A stretch of 64,000 bases of DNA. Origin: Dehalococcoidia bacterium (GTDB lineage Bacteria > Chloroflexota > Dehalococcoidia > GIF9 > AB-539-J10). Shown here in pieces: positions 36,269 through 44,558 of the stretch. Below the pieces are notes generated by a model that made no database searches, was not told the origin of the DNA, and was given only the letters and a program-made list of their open reading frames with translations. The stretch covers positions 52,627 through 116,626 of the forward strand of contig JAFGFT010000019.1 of the NCBI GenBank assembly GCA_016930935.1. The letters are read 5' to 3'. Numbering within the stretch: the stretch's first letter is position 1; each line of letters begins with the position of its first letter. The position numbers and the translations under genes are program-made.

Positions 36269-36997
36269 ATGTCACTGAGGCTGCGCCTTACAAGGGCCTA
36301 TTTCGATTCAGTCTACAATCGTCTCTACGATGCAACGACCGCTCAACTCGTGCGCTATAAAGAGACGCAAGAACTGCTGGCTGAACGGCTGAGCGCGGTG
36401 GAGCGACAGAAGGTGTTGTGCGTGGGGCTCGGCACCGGAAACGAGTTGACTCACCTGAGGCAAAGAGCTCCCGATCTCGAAATCACAGGCATAGACTTCT
36501 CCCCTCAAGCACTACGACACGCGGGACAGAAACCTGCAGGACAGCAGACGTCCCTGGCTCTCATGGATGCCAAGCTTCTCGCTTTTCGCGATGAGAGCTT
36601 CGACAGGGTCCTCTGCTATCACGTGACGGACTTCCTGCTTGACCCCTCTCAGGCCGTGGCCGAATTGATGCGCGTCCTCAGGCCTGAAGGCCGCTTCGTC
36701 ATCAGCTTCCCTGCATCCAGTGATGGCCTTGGCCTCGGCACGGGGCTCCTCTCCCACGGAGTGGGCAGTGGCTGCTCCGATGCCCGGCACTGTGGTGCTC
36801 TGAAACGTGGACTGACTGCGATTCTAACAGGAATAGTCTACCTTCCCCTCCTGTTAAGGCCACGTCCGGCAACCTTCACGGAATCACAAGTGCGGACGTT
36901 ACTGCGCACTCTTGGCACAGACGGCTGCACCGTCGAGCACGACCCGATCTACAGGGACCATCTCGCCAGCGGAATCAAGATGGAGGGCGTTTCATGA
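36269..36997 (+). CDS. Class I SAM-dependent methyltransferase
   Basis: A 242-residue methyltransferase. The SAM-binding loop is VLCVGLGTGNELTHLRQ near residue 50, with the acidic residue in ITGIDFSPQAL; VLCYHVTDFLLDPSQAVAELMRVLRPEGRFVISFP covers motifs II and III of Ubie-like enzymes. The C-terminal third, including a hydrophobic helix at TAILTGIVYLPLLL, is more variable. The substrate is unknown. It overlaps the next gene as ATGA, and that in turn overlaps a histidine kinase gene, so the three are translationally coupled. Confidence 0.82.
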   Translation: MSLRLRLTRAYFDSVYNRLYDATTAQLVRYKETQELLAERLSAVERQKVLCVGLGTGNELTHLRQRAPDLEITGIDFSPQALRHAGQKPAGQQTSLALMDAKLLAFRDESFDRVLCYHVTDFLLDPSQAVAELMRVLRPEGRFVISFPASSDGLGLGTGLLSHGVGSGCSDARHCGALKRGLTAILTGIVYLPLLLRPRPATFTESQVRTLLRTLGTDGCTVEHDPIYRDHLASGIKMEGVS

Positions 36998-38610
36998 AGT
37001 ACACACATCCGGAAGACGACTACTTCGACAAGCTTACGGAACCTGAACTGTGGAAGCGCTACTGCGGCTTTCTCGACCTTACCGTGCAGGAATTCATGGA
37101 GATACAGGAGAACCTGCTGCTCGACCAGATAGACCGAGTCTGGCCAAGCGTGCTGGGGAAGAGGATCATGGGCAACGAGAAGCCGATGAGCATGACCGAC
37201 TTCCGCAGCAGAGTGCCTTTCACATCTTATGAGGACTATGAACCGCACCTCAGCAACAAGGACGAGGATGCGCTTGCGTGCAAGCCGGGTTTCTGGTGCC
37301 ATTCATCAGGAAGGATGGGCCAATTCAAGTGGTTTCCGCACAGTCCGGAATTCATTGAACGCGCCAACAAGGCCTGCGTTTCGATTGTCGCGCTGGCCTC
37401 CACGAAAGAACGTGGAAAGATGAATTTCGCACCGGGATTCCACATGCTGCTCGTGCTGCCAAAGGCTCCTTACATGTCAGGTGCCACGATTGATTCTATG
37501 GCGAAATACATCTCCTTCCGAGCCATACCCCCGAGAGACAACGAATCCACACTGCCGTTTCAGCAGCAGGTTGCTGCGGGATTCCAGATTGCGCTCAAGG
37601 AAGGCGTCGACATCATCACCGCCATCGCCAGTGTGCTCGTCAAGATGGGTGAGCAGTTCGAAGAGCAGGCACGCCGCACGAAGTTCACTGTCTCAATGCT
37701 GCACCCTGCCGTGCTCAGCAGGCTCATCAGAGCCAAGCTACGAGCGCGGAGAGAACATCGCCCCATGCTGCCACGAGACCTCTGGCCATCCAAAGCCCTC
37801 GTGACCTCTGGCATGGACACCTCCATCTACAAGCAAGCCATTACACGCTACTGGGGCGCCGAACCATGCGAGTTCTACGGGTGCGCAGAGGGCCTCATAA
37901 TCGCCATGCACGGGTGGAACAAGAACGGCCTGTATTTCCTTCCGGACATCGCATTCTACGAATTCATACCCGAGAAAGAAGTCCAGAAATGGCAGGCCGA
38001 CCCCTCCTACCAGCCTTCCACCGTGCTGTATGACGAGGTAGAGGAAGGCCAACTCTACGAGGTGGTCATCACCCAGCTTTACGGCATGCCACTTCTGCGC
38101 TACCGTATGAAGGACATCGTGAAGTTCACCGGTATGGCGGACAAGGAAACGGGTGTGCGCCTACCCCACATCCGGTTCCAGCGACGGGTCGGGGAGACCA
38201 TCGACCTCGCGGCACTGGCCCGCCTGGACGAACGCACTCTCTGGCAGGCGCTCGCAAACACCGGACTTCGCTACGCCGACTGGGCCGCCACCAAAGAATA
38301 TGACGGTGACAGCACCTATCTCCGCCTCCACATCGAACTCAAAGATGGTGCCTCTTCTGAGAGAGTGGCAGAACTCATGGACCAGAATCTCAAGCTCATC
38401 GATGTTGACTACCGGGACCTCGAATCATACCTGGGCCTCAATCCGGTCAAAGTCACGCTTCTACCGCCGGGGACATTCGACCGGTACACTGATAGACAGC
38501 GCGCCGCAGGGGCCGACCTGGCACACCTGAAGCCGCCACATGTGAACGCATCCCAGGACACGGTGCGCGCCCTGGAAGAATTGTCACAAGACATCACGAA
38601 CGCTTCATGA
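36994..38610 (+). CDS. GH3-family acyl-adenylating ligase
   Basis: A 538-residue protein related to plant GH3 acyl-acid amido synthetases and their bacterial counterparts, which adenylate a carboxylic acid and transfer it to an amine. The opening VPFTSYEDYEPHL matches the family; FYGCAEGLI corresponds to the ATP-binding Y.xSEG element and YEVVITQLYGMPLLRYRMKDIVKFTG to the conserved yELV-t-RYr-gDvv block. The phosphate loop is altered: the usual SGTTG is SSGRMGQFKW, so activity should not be assumed. Overlaps with its neighbours on both sides tie it to the methyltransferase and the kinase. No signal peptide is seen. Confidence 0.72.
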   Translation: MKYTHPEDDYFDKLTEPELWKRYCGFLDLTVQEFMEIQENLLLDQIDRVWPSVLGKRIMGNEKPMSMTDFRSRVPFTSYEDYEPHLSNKDEDALACKPGFWCHSSGRMGQFKWFPHSPEFIERANKACVSIVALASTKERGKMNFAPGFHMLLVLPKAPYMSGATIDSMAKYISFRAIPPRDNESTLPFQQQVAAGFQIALKEGVDIITAIASVLVKMGEQFEEQARRTKFTVSMLHPAVLSRLIRAKLRARREHRPMLPRDLWPSKALVTSGMDTSIYKQAITRYWGAEPCEFYGCAEGLIIAMHGWNKNGLYFLPDIAFYEFIPEKEVQKWQADPSYQPSTVLYDEVEEGQLYEVVITQLYGMPLLRYRMKDIVKFTGMADKETGVRLPHIRFQRRVGETIDLAALARLDERTLWQALANTGLRYADWAATKEYDGDSTYLRLHIELKDGASSERVAELMDQNLKLIDVDYRDLESYLGLNPVKVTLLPPGTFDRYTDRQRAAGADLAHLKPPHVNASQDTVRALEELSQDITNAS

Positions 38611-41000
38611 CGCAGATTGGAAGCCTTCCGTACGTAGCGCCGCCAGCGATTGCCGCGGTCATCGGGCTCGCAATAATCGCTGTCGTGATGAAGTGGGCAC
38701 CGCCTTCTCCGAGCCGACGTCCGTTCATTCTCATGGTGACGGGGCTCGTTGCGTGGGGCGCAACCATTTTCGGCATGCGCATCAATACCGACATTGCCAC
38801 TGCCCTTATATGGGACCAATTGGCTGCGCCGGCAATCGTAGTGATGTTCCTCGGGTTCTACCACTTCTCTCTCGTGTACACGAAAACGTCCGGCCAGCGA
38901 CACGCACTGGCCGTCGGATACGCACTAGTTGTCGTCTTTCTGATGAGTACGCCGACAGGCCTCATCGTGAAAGGGCTGCGAGTTGAGGATTATGGCTACG
39001 CCCCAATCTCCGGCGTGCTGGCAATACCGGCTGTAATCACGTCGGTGATGTTACTGTTCGCAGGCGTACGCACACTGGTGCGTCGCTACAGGATGACCTC
39101 CTCGTACGAAGAGAGGAACCGCCTCCTGTATCTCATTGCGGGCGCATCCTTGTCGGCGCTCGGTTCAGTTCTCGACATAGTCACGAATCTCCCCCCTGTC
39201 GGTATCTGGACCAATATCCTGTTCTGCGGCATCAGCGCCGTCGCGTTGCTGGGATACCGACTGCTGGACATCCCCGAGGTTGCGCGGCACACCATCACGT
39301 ACCTGGTGCTCGGGGTGATGGTCGCCCTTCCCTACGCGGCAGTACTCCTCGCACTGCAGACTCTCGTTGGAGATAGACTTCAAACGACATGGGGATACGC
39401 TGCTTCGATTCTCATCCTGGCCATTCTGCTTCGCCCTCTCTATGGCGCAGCCCAGAATCTGGTTGACCGGCTTTTCTTTCGCGACCGCTACGACGCTCTC
39501 CGCGCGCTTGAGCAATTTGCACACGATGCCCACAGCGTCGTCGACCTGCACCTGCTCAGCAGCAAGCTTACGAGCCTGGTAACAGAAGCGCTGCATGCGA
39601 CAAGCACCTGCCTTTTCCTCCCCGCAGAGAACGAACGGGTGTTCGAACTCTTTCACTATGATGGCCCGGGTGAGCCACCTGAGCATCGCACTCTCGCTGC
39701 GAACAGTGCCCTCATACGCTGGCTTCGGGAACACCCTCAGCTACTCTATCTCCGAAACCTCGATATAGAGCCCCGCCTGCAGAGCCTGTCACTCAAGGAA
39801 CGGTCACTGCTTGAGGCTCTCAATGCACGTATCCTCGTCCCGATCACGTCTCGAACCGGCCAGATATCCGGTCTTCTCGTGCTCGGAGAGAAGCAATCGC
39901 ACGGCGACTACTCTGCCCAGGATGGGCAGTTTGTACAGACCATCGGTCGTCAACTGGCGCTGTCTCTTGAGAACGCGCGACTGTTCAGCGACTCCCGACG
40001 CGTCCGCGCAGACCTTGAAGGATGGCTTGACGGCATGAGTGACCACGTCGTCATCATTGGACCGGACCGCAGAATCCGGTTCATGAACCGTTCGGCGAAG
40101 GACAATCTCGGCACCTCAATAGGAGCCCCCTGCTGGACTATGTACGGGTCGGGGAAGCTGTGCGCCGAATGTGATGCTGCGGCTGCCTGGCGTGACCGGA
40201 AAGGAAGTGCGCGATTCTCACGGACCATAAGGAACCGACAATATGACGTCGTCGCAGCCCCTCTGCGCGACCCGGGAGGAGAACTTTCCCTCATCAGCGT
40301 GTCCCGAGACGTTACTGAGAGATATCAGTTTGAAGAACGGCTTCGCCGCTCAGAAGACGAGTTGCGACAACTGGCCGCCCACATCGAGTCTGTGAGAGAA
40401 GAGGAACGCACCGGCATTGCGCGTGAACTCCATGACGAGCTCGGTCAGTCGCTCACCGCACTGAAGATGGACATATCCTGGATATCACGCCATCTGTGCG
40501 ATGGTCGCCCCGACATCACTGCAAAACTGAGTTCGATGATTTCACTCACCGAGTTCACCATTGAGACTGTCCAGCGCATCTCTTCGGAACTGAGGCCGGG
40601 AATCCTTGACGACCTCGGTCTTTCCTCTGCGATTGAGTGGTTGGCCATCGGCTTCCAGGAGAGGAGCGGTATCGCCTGCAACGTTGATCTGGACGAGGAA
40701 CTGGAAATGAGTGGTAACCCCGCGACCGTCCTGTTCAGGATATGCCAGGAGTCTCTCACAAACGCCGCGCGGCATTCGGAAGCGCAACGGATAACAATCA
40801 CGCTGCGCAAAGTGGACACTTCAGCGGTGCTTACCGTCTCGGACAATGGCAGAGGAATCACGGAGGCTGAAATAAGCAGGTCTGACTCCCTCGGCATCAT
40901 CGGAATGCGAGAACGAGTACGGGCTCTCGGAGGCCACATCGAGATTTCGGGGGCTCAAGGCAAAGGAACGAGCGTCAGAGTCTCGCTTCCTCTCATGTAG
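38607..41000 (+). CDS. Membrane sensor histidine kinase with GAF and PAS domains (NarL-type)
   Basis: A 797-residue orphan kinase. Residues 1-290 form about seven to eight hydrophobic helices, like the 7TM sensor regions of histidine kinases. Residues about 300-460 form a GAF-like domain (LVTEALHATSTCLFL, GLLVLGEKQSHGDYS). A PAS-like domain about 470-580 includes a cysteine pair in CWTMYGSGKLCAEC. The transmitter is HisKA_3: EEERTGIARELHDELGQS with the phospho-acceptor His, and an HATPase domain ending NGRGI and GIIGMRERVRALGG. NarL/LuxR-type response regulators are the usual partners; none is in the window. ATG 38607 overlaps the GH3 stop. Confidence 0.88.
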   Translation: MTQIGSLPYVAPPAIAAVIGLAIIAVVMKWAPPSPSRRPFILMVTGLVAWGATIFGMRINTDIATALIWDQLAAPAIVVMFLGFYHFSLVYTKTSGQRHALAVGYALVVVFLMSTPTGLIVKGLRVEDYGYAPISGVLAIPAVITSVMLLFAGVRTLVRRYRMTSSYEERNRLLYLIAGASLSALGSVLDIVTNLPPVGIWTNILFCGISAVALLGYRLLDIPEVARHTITYLVLGVMVALPYAAVLLALQTLVGDRLQTTWGYAASILILAILLRPLYGAAQNLVDRLFFRDRYDALRALEQFAHDAHSVVDLHLLSSKLTSLVTEALHATSTCLFLPAENERVFELFHYDGPGEPPEHRTLAANSALIRWLREHPQLLYLRNLDIEPRLQSLSLKERSLLEALNARILVPITSRTGQISGLLVLGEKQSHGDYSAQDGQFVQTIGRQLALSLENARLFSDSRRVRADLEGWLDGMSDHVVIIGPDRRIRFMNRSAKDNLGTSIGAPCWTMYGSGKLCAECDAAAAWRDRKGSARFSRTIRNRQYDVVAAPLRDPGGELSLISVSRDVTERYQFEERLRRSEDELRQLAAHIESVREEERTGIARELHDELGQSLTALKMDISWISRHLCDGRPDITAKLSSMISLTEFTIETVQRISSELRPGILDDLGLSSAIEWLAIGFQERSGIACNVDLDEELEMSGNPATVLFRICQESLTNAARHSEAQRITITLRKVDTSAVLTVSDNGRGITEAEISRSDSLGIIGMRERVRALGGHIEISGAQGKGTSVRVSLPLM

Positions 41001-41108
41001 CACGACAGCATTTCCTGCCCCTCTCTCGCCACTGCCAGAAGCGATTTGCTCGCGCCCTCCAATATCACAGAAGAGCAGGGAGCTGCACCCTGCCGTCGCT
41101 ATCTTCCT

Positions 41109-41648
41109 CTAGTCGATTTCCTCGAAGACAGTCTCGCAATAGGGGTCACCCCAGGTCAGCAATGAACGGCAATAGACCTTCACTTTGGGATTGTGTGTCC
41201 TGCACACTTCTTCCTCAAAGCAGTCTTCTGCAAGGCAGAACGCCGGCGGGACATCAAGGTCAGGGAACCAGAGGCAGGGTGGATAGAGCCTGTAGACAAC
41301 CTTCTTCGGCCCTTCCTGGATGAGTTCGGCCTTGTAGCCTACGACGTCACCCGTGGCAAGCTTGAAGTAGCTCGCGAGTGCCCACGCATCATTCCCCTCG
41401 ATACCGAATTTCTGCATCGATGCGTCGAAGTACCGGTGTGCCATGCCCTTCATGAGCTTGCAGAGAATGCCCGCAGTCTTTTCCTCTCCTACTTCCTCGT
41501 GAAGCAGTTTCACGAGCTCCCTGTAGTAGGTCCACCCGGTCTTGGCGGATGCCTTCGCCTTTCTCAGTTCCGTCCAGCCTTCAGGCAACTCCGGTTGTTC
41601 CCTCTCGATTCGCGGAAGTCGCTCGTCGTCTCGTCTCACCTCAGTCAC
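41109..41648 (-). CDS. L-2-amino-thiazoline-4-carboxylate hydrolase-like protein
   Basis: A 179-residue protein resembling the ATC hydrolase-like family, with an all-helical N-terminal half (YYRELVKLLHEEVGEEKTAGI) and a cysteine-rich C-terminal half containing RLYPPCLWFPDLDVP, CLAEDCFEEEVC and LLTWGDPYCETVFE. The family includes the enzyme opening the ATC ring on the route to L-cysteine, but many members are of unknown function. GTG 41648 is preceded by AAGGAGG and is the better start than 41681. It stands alone, convergent with the kinase. Confidence 0.55.
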   Translation of the reverse strand: MTEVRRDDERLPRIEREQPELPEGWTELRKAKASAKTGWTYYRELVKLLHEEVGEEKTAGILCKLMKGMAHRYFDASMQKFGIEGNDAWALASYFKLATGDVVGYKAELIQEGPKKVVYRLYPPCLWFPDLDVPPAFCLAEDCFEEEVCRTHNPKVKVYCRSLLTWGDPYCETVFEEID

Positions 41649-41760
41649 GAGAGCCCTCCTTTTTGTGTGGCCTTGACCCACTGCTCGCGGTCATACAGGC
41701 GTTGGCCTGCCAGTGTATCGAATCAGTTTCCGAATGCAAAGGCACATAACGCGGCAGGTG

Positions 41761-41786
41761 ACACCGGATGAGGGCGTCATCCGTGT
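41761..41786. repeat. Inverted repeat before the first DUF401 promoter
   Basis: ACACCGGATGA and TCATCCGTGT pair with one bulged base around GGGCG. It directly precedes the -35 region of the DUF401 gene, as an operator would. Confidence 0.35.
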
Positions 41787-41787
41787 G

Positions 41788-41817
41788 TTGCGCGCATGCG
41801 GCAGGCATGGCTATAAT
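41788..41817 (+). promoter_or_regulatory. Promoter of the first DUF401 gene, TTGCGC-N18-TATAAT
   Basis: A perfect TATAAT with TTGCGC at 18 bases. Transcription would start about 30 bases before the CTG start codon. Confidence 0.45.
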
Positions 41818-41852
41818 GTCCGTTCCGTTATGTATTCCCTGGAGCTAGTACG

Positions 41853-43058
41853 CTGAACCCGTCTGTCGCACTGCTGGTAACCATCGCGGCTGTCCTCCTA
41901 TTTCTGCGAGTGAAGGTCCATCCGGGCCCTTCAGTGTTCGCCGGTAGCCTTCTCCTCGCCTTTCTCGTTCTTCGTCCTGCAGATATTCCACAGCTGGTGC
42001 TCGACGCAACCATAGACATTCAGACTCTACGCCTGCTGGCGATAGTCATCTGCGCACTGACCATGAGCCGCATCATGGAGATGAAGGGGCTGCTGGTACG
42101 ATTGGCAAACGCGCTCGAGACCATCGGCCCAAAACTGGCCATACAGGTCGCGCCCGTTGCCATCGGCCTCCTGCCACTTCCTGGCGGTGCAGTGGTTTCC
42201 GCAACGGCGATGAAGGACCTGGTGAGACGTCTGAAGCTCAGTCCTGAACAGGCCACCTTTGTCAATTTCTGGTTTCGACATCTGTGTGAGTTCGCCACCC
42301 CTGTGTATCCCGGTGTCATAATGGCAGGCGTCTTTCTGGCGATGCCACTGTCCACCGTCCTGTTGCACTTGGCACCCATATGGATACTCATGCTTGCCTC
42401 CGGCGCGCTGCTTTCTTGGCGCATCCTGCGAGATTCACCCGCCTCAGACAAGAAAGGGGCTCCGCGCAGCAATGTACTCAGAGAACTGGCAAGGTCCGCA
42501 TGGCCTGTCGCGCTGGTGTTTCTTCTCGTGGTTCTCGGGATGGATGCAGCGCCGGCTTTCATGGTCACGGTTCTCGCACTGATCCTGCAGCAGCGGCTTT
42601 CCGTGCCGGAAATCAAAAGCGGATTCGCCTATGGATTCAATCTGAAGATTATCTTCCTGCTCTGCGCGGTTATGGTATTCAAGAGTGTTGTCGAAGCATC
42701 TGGAGCAGCTCAAGCGTTGTTCGACGAGATGCAGGCATTCGGCATGCCTGAGGTTGTCGTTCTCATTGCCCTCCCCATGCTCATCGGGTTCTCCACAGGA
42801 CTCTCATCAGCAATGGTCGGTATTTCCATTCCGCTGGTCATGCCGTTCATCATCGCAGGAGACACGTTCAATGGCTGGGCCTTTCTCGTCGCCTACGGGG
42901 CGGGCGGTTTGGGCTATCTTCTGTCCCCACTACACCTCTGCCTGATACTGTCCGCAGAATACTTCCATGCCAGGCTTCTGGACGTCTATCGCTACTTACT
43001 GCCCCCGGCAGCAGTCGTGCTGACAGGTATCACGGCACTCTACTTCCTGTTCGCCTGA
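41853..43058 (+). CDS. DUF401-family membrane protein, copy 1 (CTG start)
   Basis: An integral membrane protein of the DUF401 family (archaeal AF0261-like), with about 10 hydrophobic helices, likely an organic-anion or other solute carrier. Marks are VHPGPSVFAGSL, LLPLPGGAVVSATAMKDL, NFWFRHLCEFATPVYPGVI and GLGYLLSPLHLCLIL. The ORF track starts at GTG 41910, but the first membrane helix lies upstream. CTG 41853 (NPSVALLVTIAAVLLF follows) has a GGAG site 8 bases upstream and aligns exactly with TTG 43264 of copy 2; both then encode 401 residues. The pair share roughly half their residues by eye, including all listed motifs. Confidence 0.65.
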   Translation: MNPSVALLVTIAAVLLFLRVKVHPGPSVFAGSLLLAFLVLRPADIPQLVLDATIDIQTLRLLAIVICALTMSRIMEMKGLLVRLANALETIGPKLAIQVAPVAIGLLPLPGGAVVSATAMKDLVRRLKLSPEQATFVNFWFRHLCEFATPVYPGVIMAGVFLAMPLSTVLLHLAPIWILMLASGALLSWRILRDSPASDKKGAPRSNVLRELARSAWPVALVFLLVVLGMDAAPAFMVTVLALILQQRLSVPEIKSGFAYGFNLKIIFLLCAVMVFKSVVEASGAAQALFDEMQAFGMPEVVVLIALPMLIGFSTGLSSAMVGISIPLVMPFIIAGDTFNGWAFLVAYGAGGLGYLLSPLHLCLILSAEYFHARLLDVYRYLLPPAAVVLTGITALYFLFA

Positions 43059-43076
43059 TTCCCGCGCTTCAGTGCT

Positions 43077-43105
43077 TTGCCGCTCAAAAGTGAATCCTCT
43101 ATAAT
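43077..43105 (+). promoter_or_regulatory. Promoter of the second DUF401 gene, TTGCCG-N17-TATAAT
   Basis: TTGCCG and a perfect TATAAT at 17 bases. It gives a leader of about 150 bases to the TTG start at 43264, rich in palindromes. Confidence 0.5.
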
Positions 43106-43134
43106 GGCGCGAATGCCCATATTCCCCTGTACCG

Positions 43135-43233
43135 GACAATTGATTCTATGGCTGAACTAGTGAGTACCCGTACGTATACGAGGGATTACTTCTTCCGCGG
43201 ACAACGTTGTTCTCACCCCCACAATCAATTGTC
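43135..43233. repeat. Long-range inverted repeat in the DUF401 copy 2 leader
   Basis: GACAATTGATT (43135-43145) and its exact reverse complement AATCAATTGTC (43223-43233) flank 77 bases that also contain CGTATACG (43173-43180) and the 10-base palindrome ACAACGTTGT (43201-43210). It could form a hairpin in the leader mRNA or be paired operator sites. Confidence 0.5.
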
Positions 43234-43263
43234 ACTCAAGGACAAGAGGGGCTTTCGACTTCG

Positions 43264-44469
43264 TTGAGCGCGTCTATCGCTCTCCTGCTGTCGATGGCAG
43301 GAGTCCTGATCCTGCTGAGACTCAAGGTCCATCCGGGGCCTGCGGTGTTCGTCGGCTCGCTCATTCTCTCACTTCTCGTGCTGCCCGCCATCGAAACACC
43401 ACGATTGATGTTCGCCACCGTCACGAGTCTCCAGACTCTGCGTCTCATCGGAATCATCATCTGCGCCCTGACACTCAGTCGGCTCATGGAACTCAAGGGC
43501 CTGCTAATCAAGCTGGCTCACACGCTTGAGACCATCGGCCCGAAGGTGGCGCTGCACGTTGTCCCGGTAATTATCGGATTGGTGCCGATGCCTGGCGGTG
43601 CACTCGTGTCCGCCACTGCAGTCAAGGGCCTTGCGGAACGCCTTCGCCTGACAGCCGCCCAGGCTACGTTCATCAACTTCTGGTTCAGGCATATCTGGGA
43701 ACTGTCCACCCCTGTCTATCCAGCAGTCATCGCTGCCAGCGTGGTCCTCTCCGTTCCTCTCTCAACGGTTGTCATCACGATGCTCCCGGCAATCCCCTTG
43801 TTCATTGTGCTCGGCTGTATCAAGAGCCGCGAAATACTGCGCCACGTACAATCCGAACCTCTCGACAGCATCCCCGGTCGACAGCTTGCGCAAGAACTGC
43901 TGCGGGCTGCATGGCCCGTCGTCCTGCTCATCGGACTCGTCATCGCAGGTGTCGAAGCAGCCATTGCATTCCTCATTGCCGCAATTCTCCTCGCGCTGCA
44001 ACAACGTGTCTCCCGGCCAGAGTTGCGCAACGCACTCAGGTACGCGTTTGGTCTCAAGACTCTGTTCCTGCTCTTCTCTGTGATGCTCTTCAAGGGCATC
44101 GTGGAGCAGTCCGGCGCCGCCGCGATTCTGTGCGCGGACATGCAGAGTATCGGCATGCCGCCGGCTCTTGTCATTCTCGTTCTTCCCGCGCTTGTGGGAT
44201 TCGCCACCGGCCTCTCCATGGCCTTCGTGGGCATCTCCTTCCCGCTACTGCTACCATTCATCACTAACGCGGGAGGCGACATACAGAGCACCGCGCTATT
44301 CCTTGCCTACATCGGCGGAGGTCTGGGCTACATGGTGTCTCCTCTTCACCTCTGCCTTATTCTTTCTGCGGAGTTCTTCCAGGCCAGACTGGCAGACGTG
44401 TACCGCCTGATGGTGCCTCCTCTCCTCGTCCTCATAGCCATAGCACTCGGCGCGTATCTGTTATTCTGA
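43264..44469 (+). CDS. DUF401-family membrane protein, copy 2
   Basis: Second, tandem copy of the DUF401 protein, 401 residues, about 10 hydrophobic helices. Same marks: LKVHPGPAVFVGSL, LVPMPGGALVSATAVKGL, NFWFRHIWELSTPVYPAVI and LGYMVSPLHLCLIL. TTG 43264 is the preferred start, aligning with CTG 41853 of copy 1; a GAGGGG site lies about 12 bases upstream, rather far. The upstream extension to 43207 in the ORF track does not look like a membrane or signal segment. The following gene is a hydroxyacid dehydrogenase, hinting that a hydroxy- or oxo-acid could be the transported solute; this is inference. Confidence 0.68.
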   Translation: MSASIALLLSMAGVLILLRLKVHPGPAVFVGSLILSLLVLPAIETPRLMFATVTSLQTLRLIGIIICALTLSRLMELKGLLIKLAHTLETIGPKVALHVVPVIIGLVPMPGGALVSATAVKGLAERLRLTAAQATFINFWFRHIWELSTPVYPAVIAASVVLSVPLSTVVITMLPAIPLFIVLGCIKSREILRHVQSEPLDSIPGRQLAQELLRAAWPVVLLIGLVIAGVEAAIAFLIAAILLALQQRVSRPELRNALRYAFGLKTLFLLFSVMLFKGIVEQSGAAAILCADMQSIGMPPALVILVLPALVGFATGLSMAFVGISFPLLLPFITNAGGDIQSTALFLAYIGGGLGYMVSPLHLCLILSAEFFQARLADVYRLMVPPLLVLIAIALGAYLLF

Positions 44470-44558
44470 CTTTCGTCCCTGCCTCGGGACACACCGCTAC
44501 CTGCTCGTATACAATCGAAACTGGCCTATTGCGCTTACTTTGAGGAGGGTCCAAACCG

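Noticed and set aside
41076-41094. GCAGGG/CCCTGC hairpin between the kinase and the ATC-hydrolase-like gene
   Set aside because: Short stem without a T-run; too weak to call a terminator.
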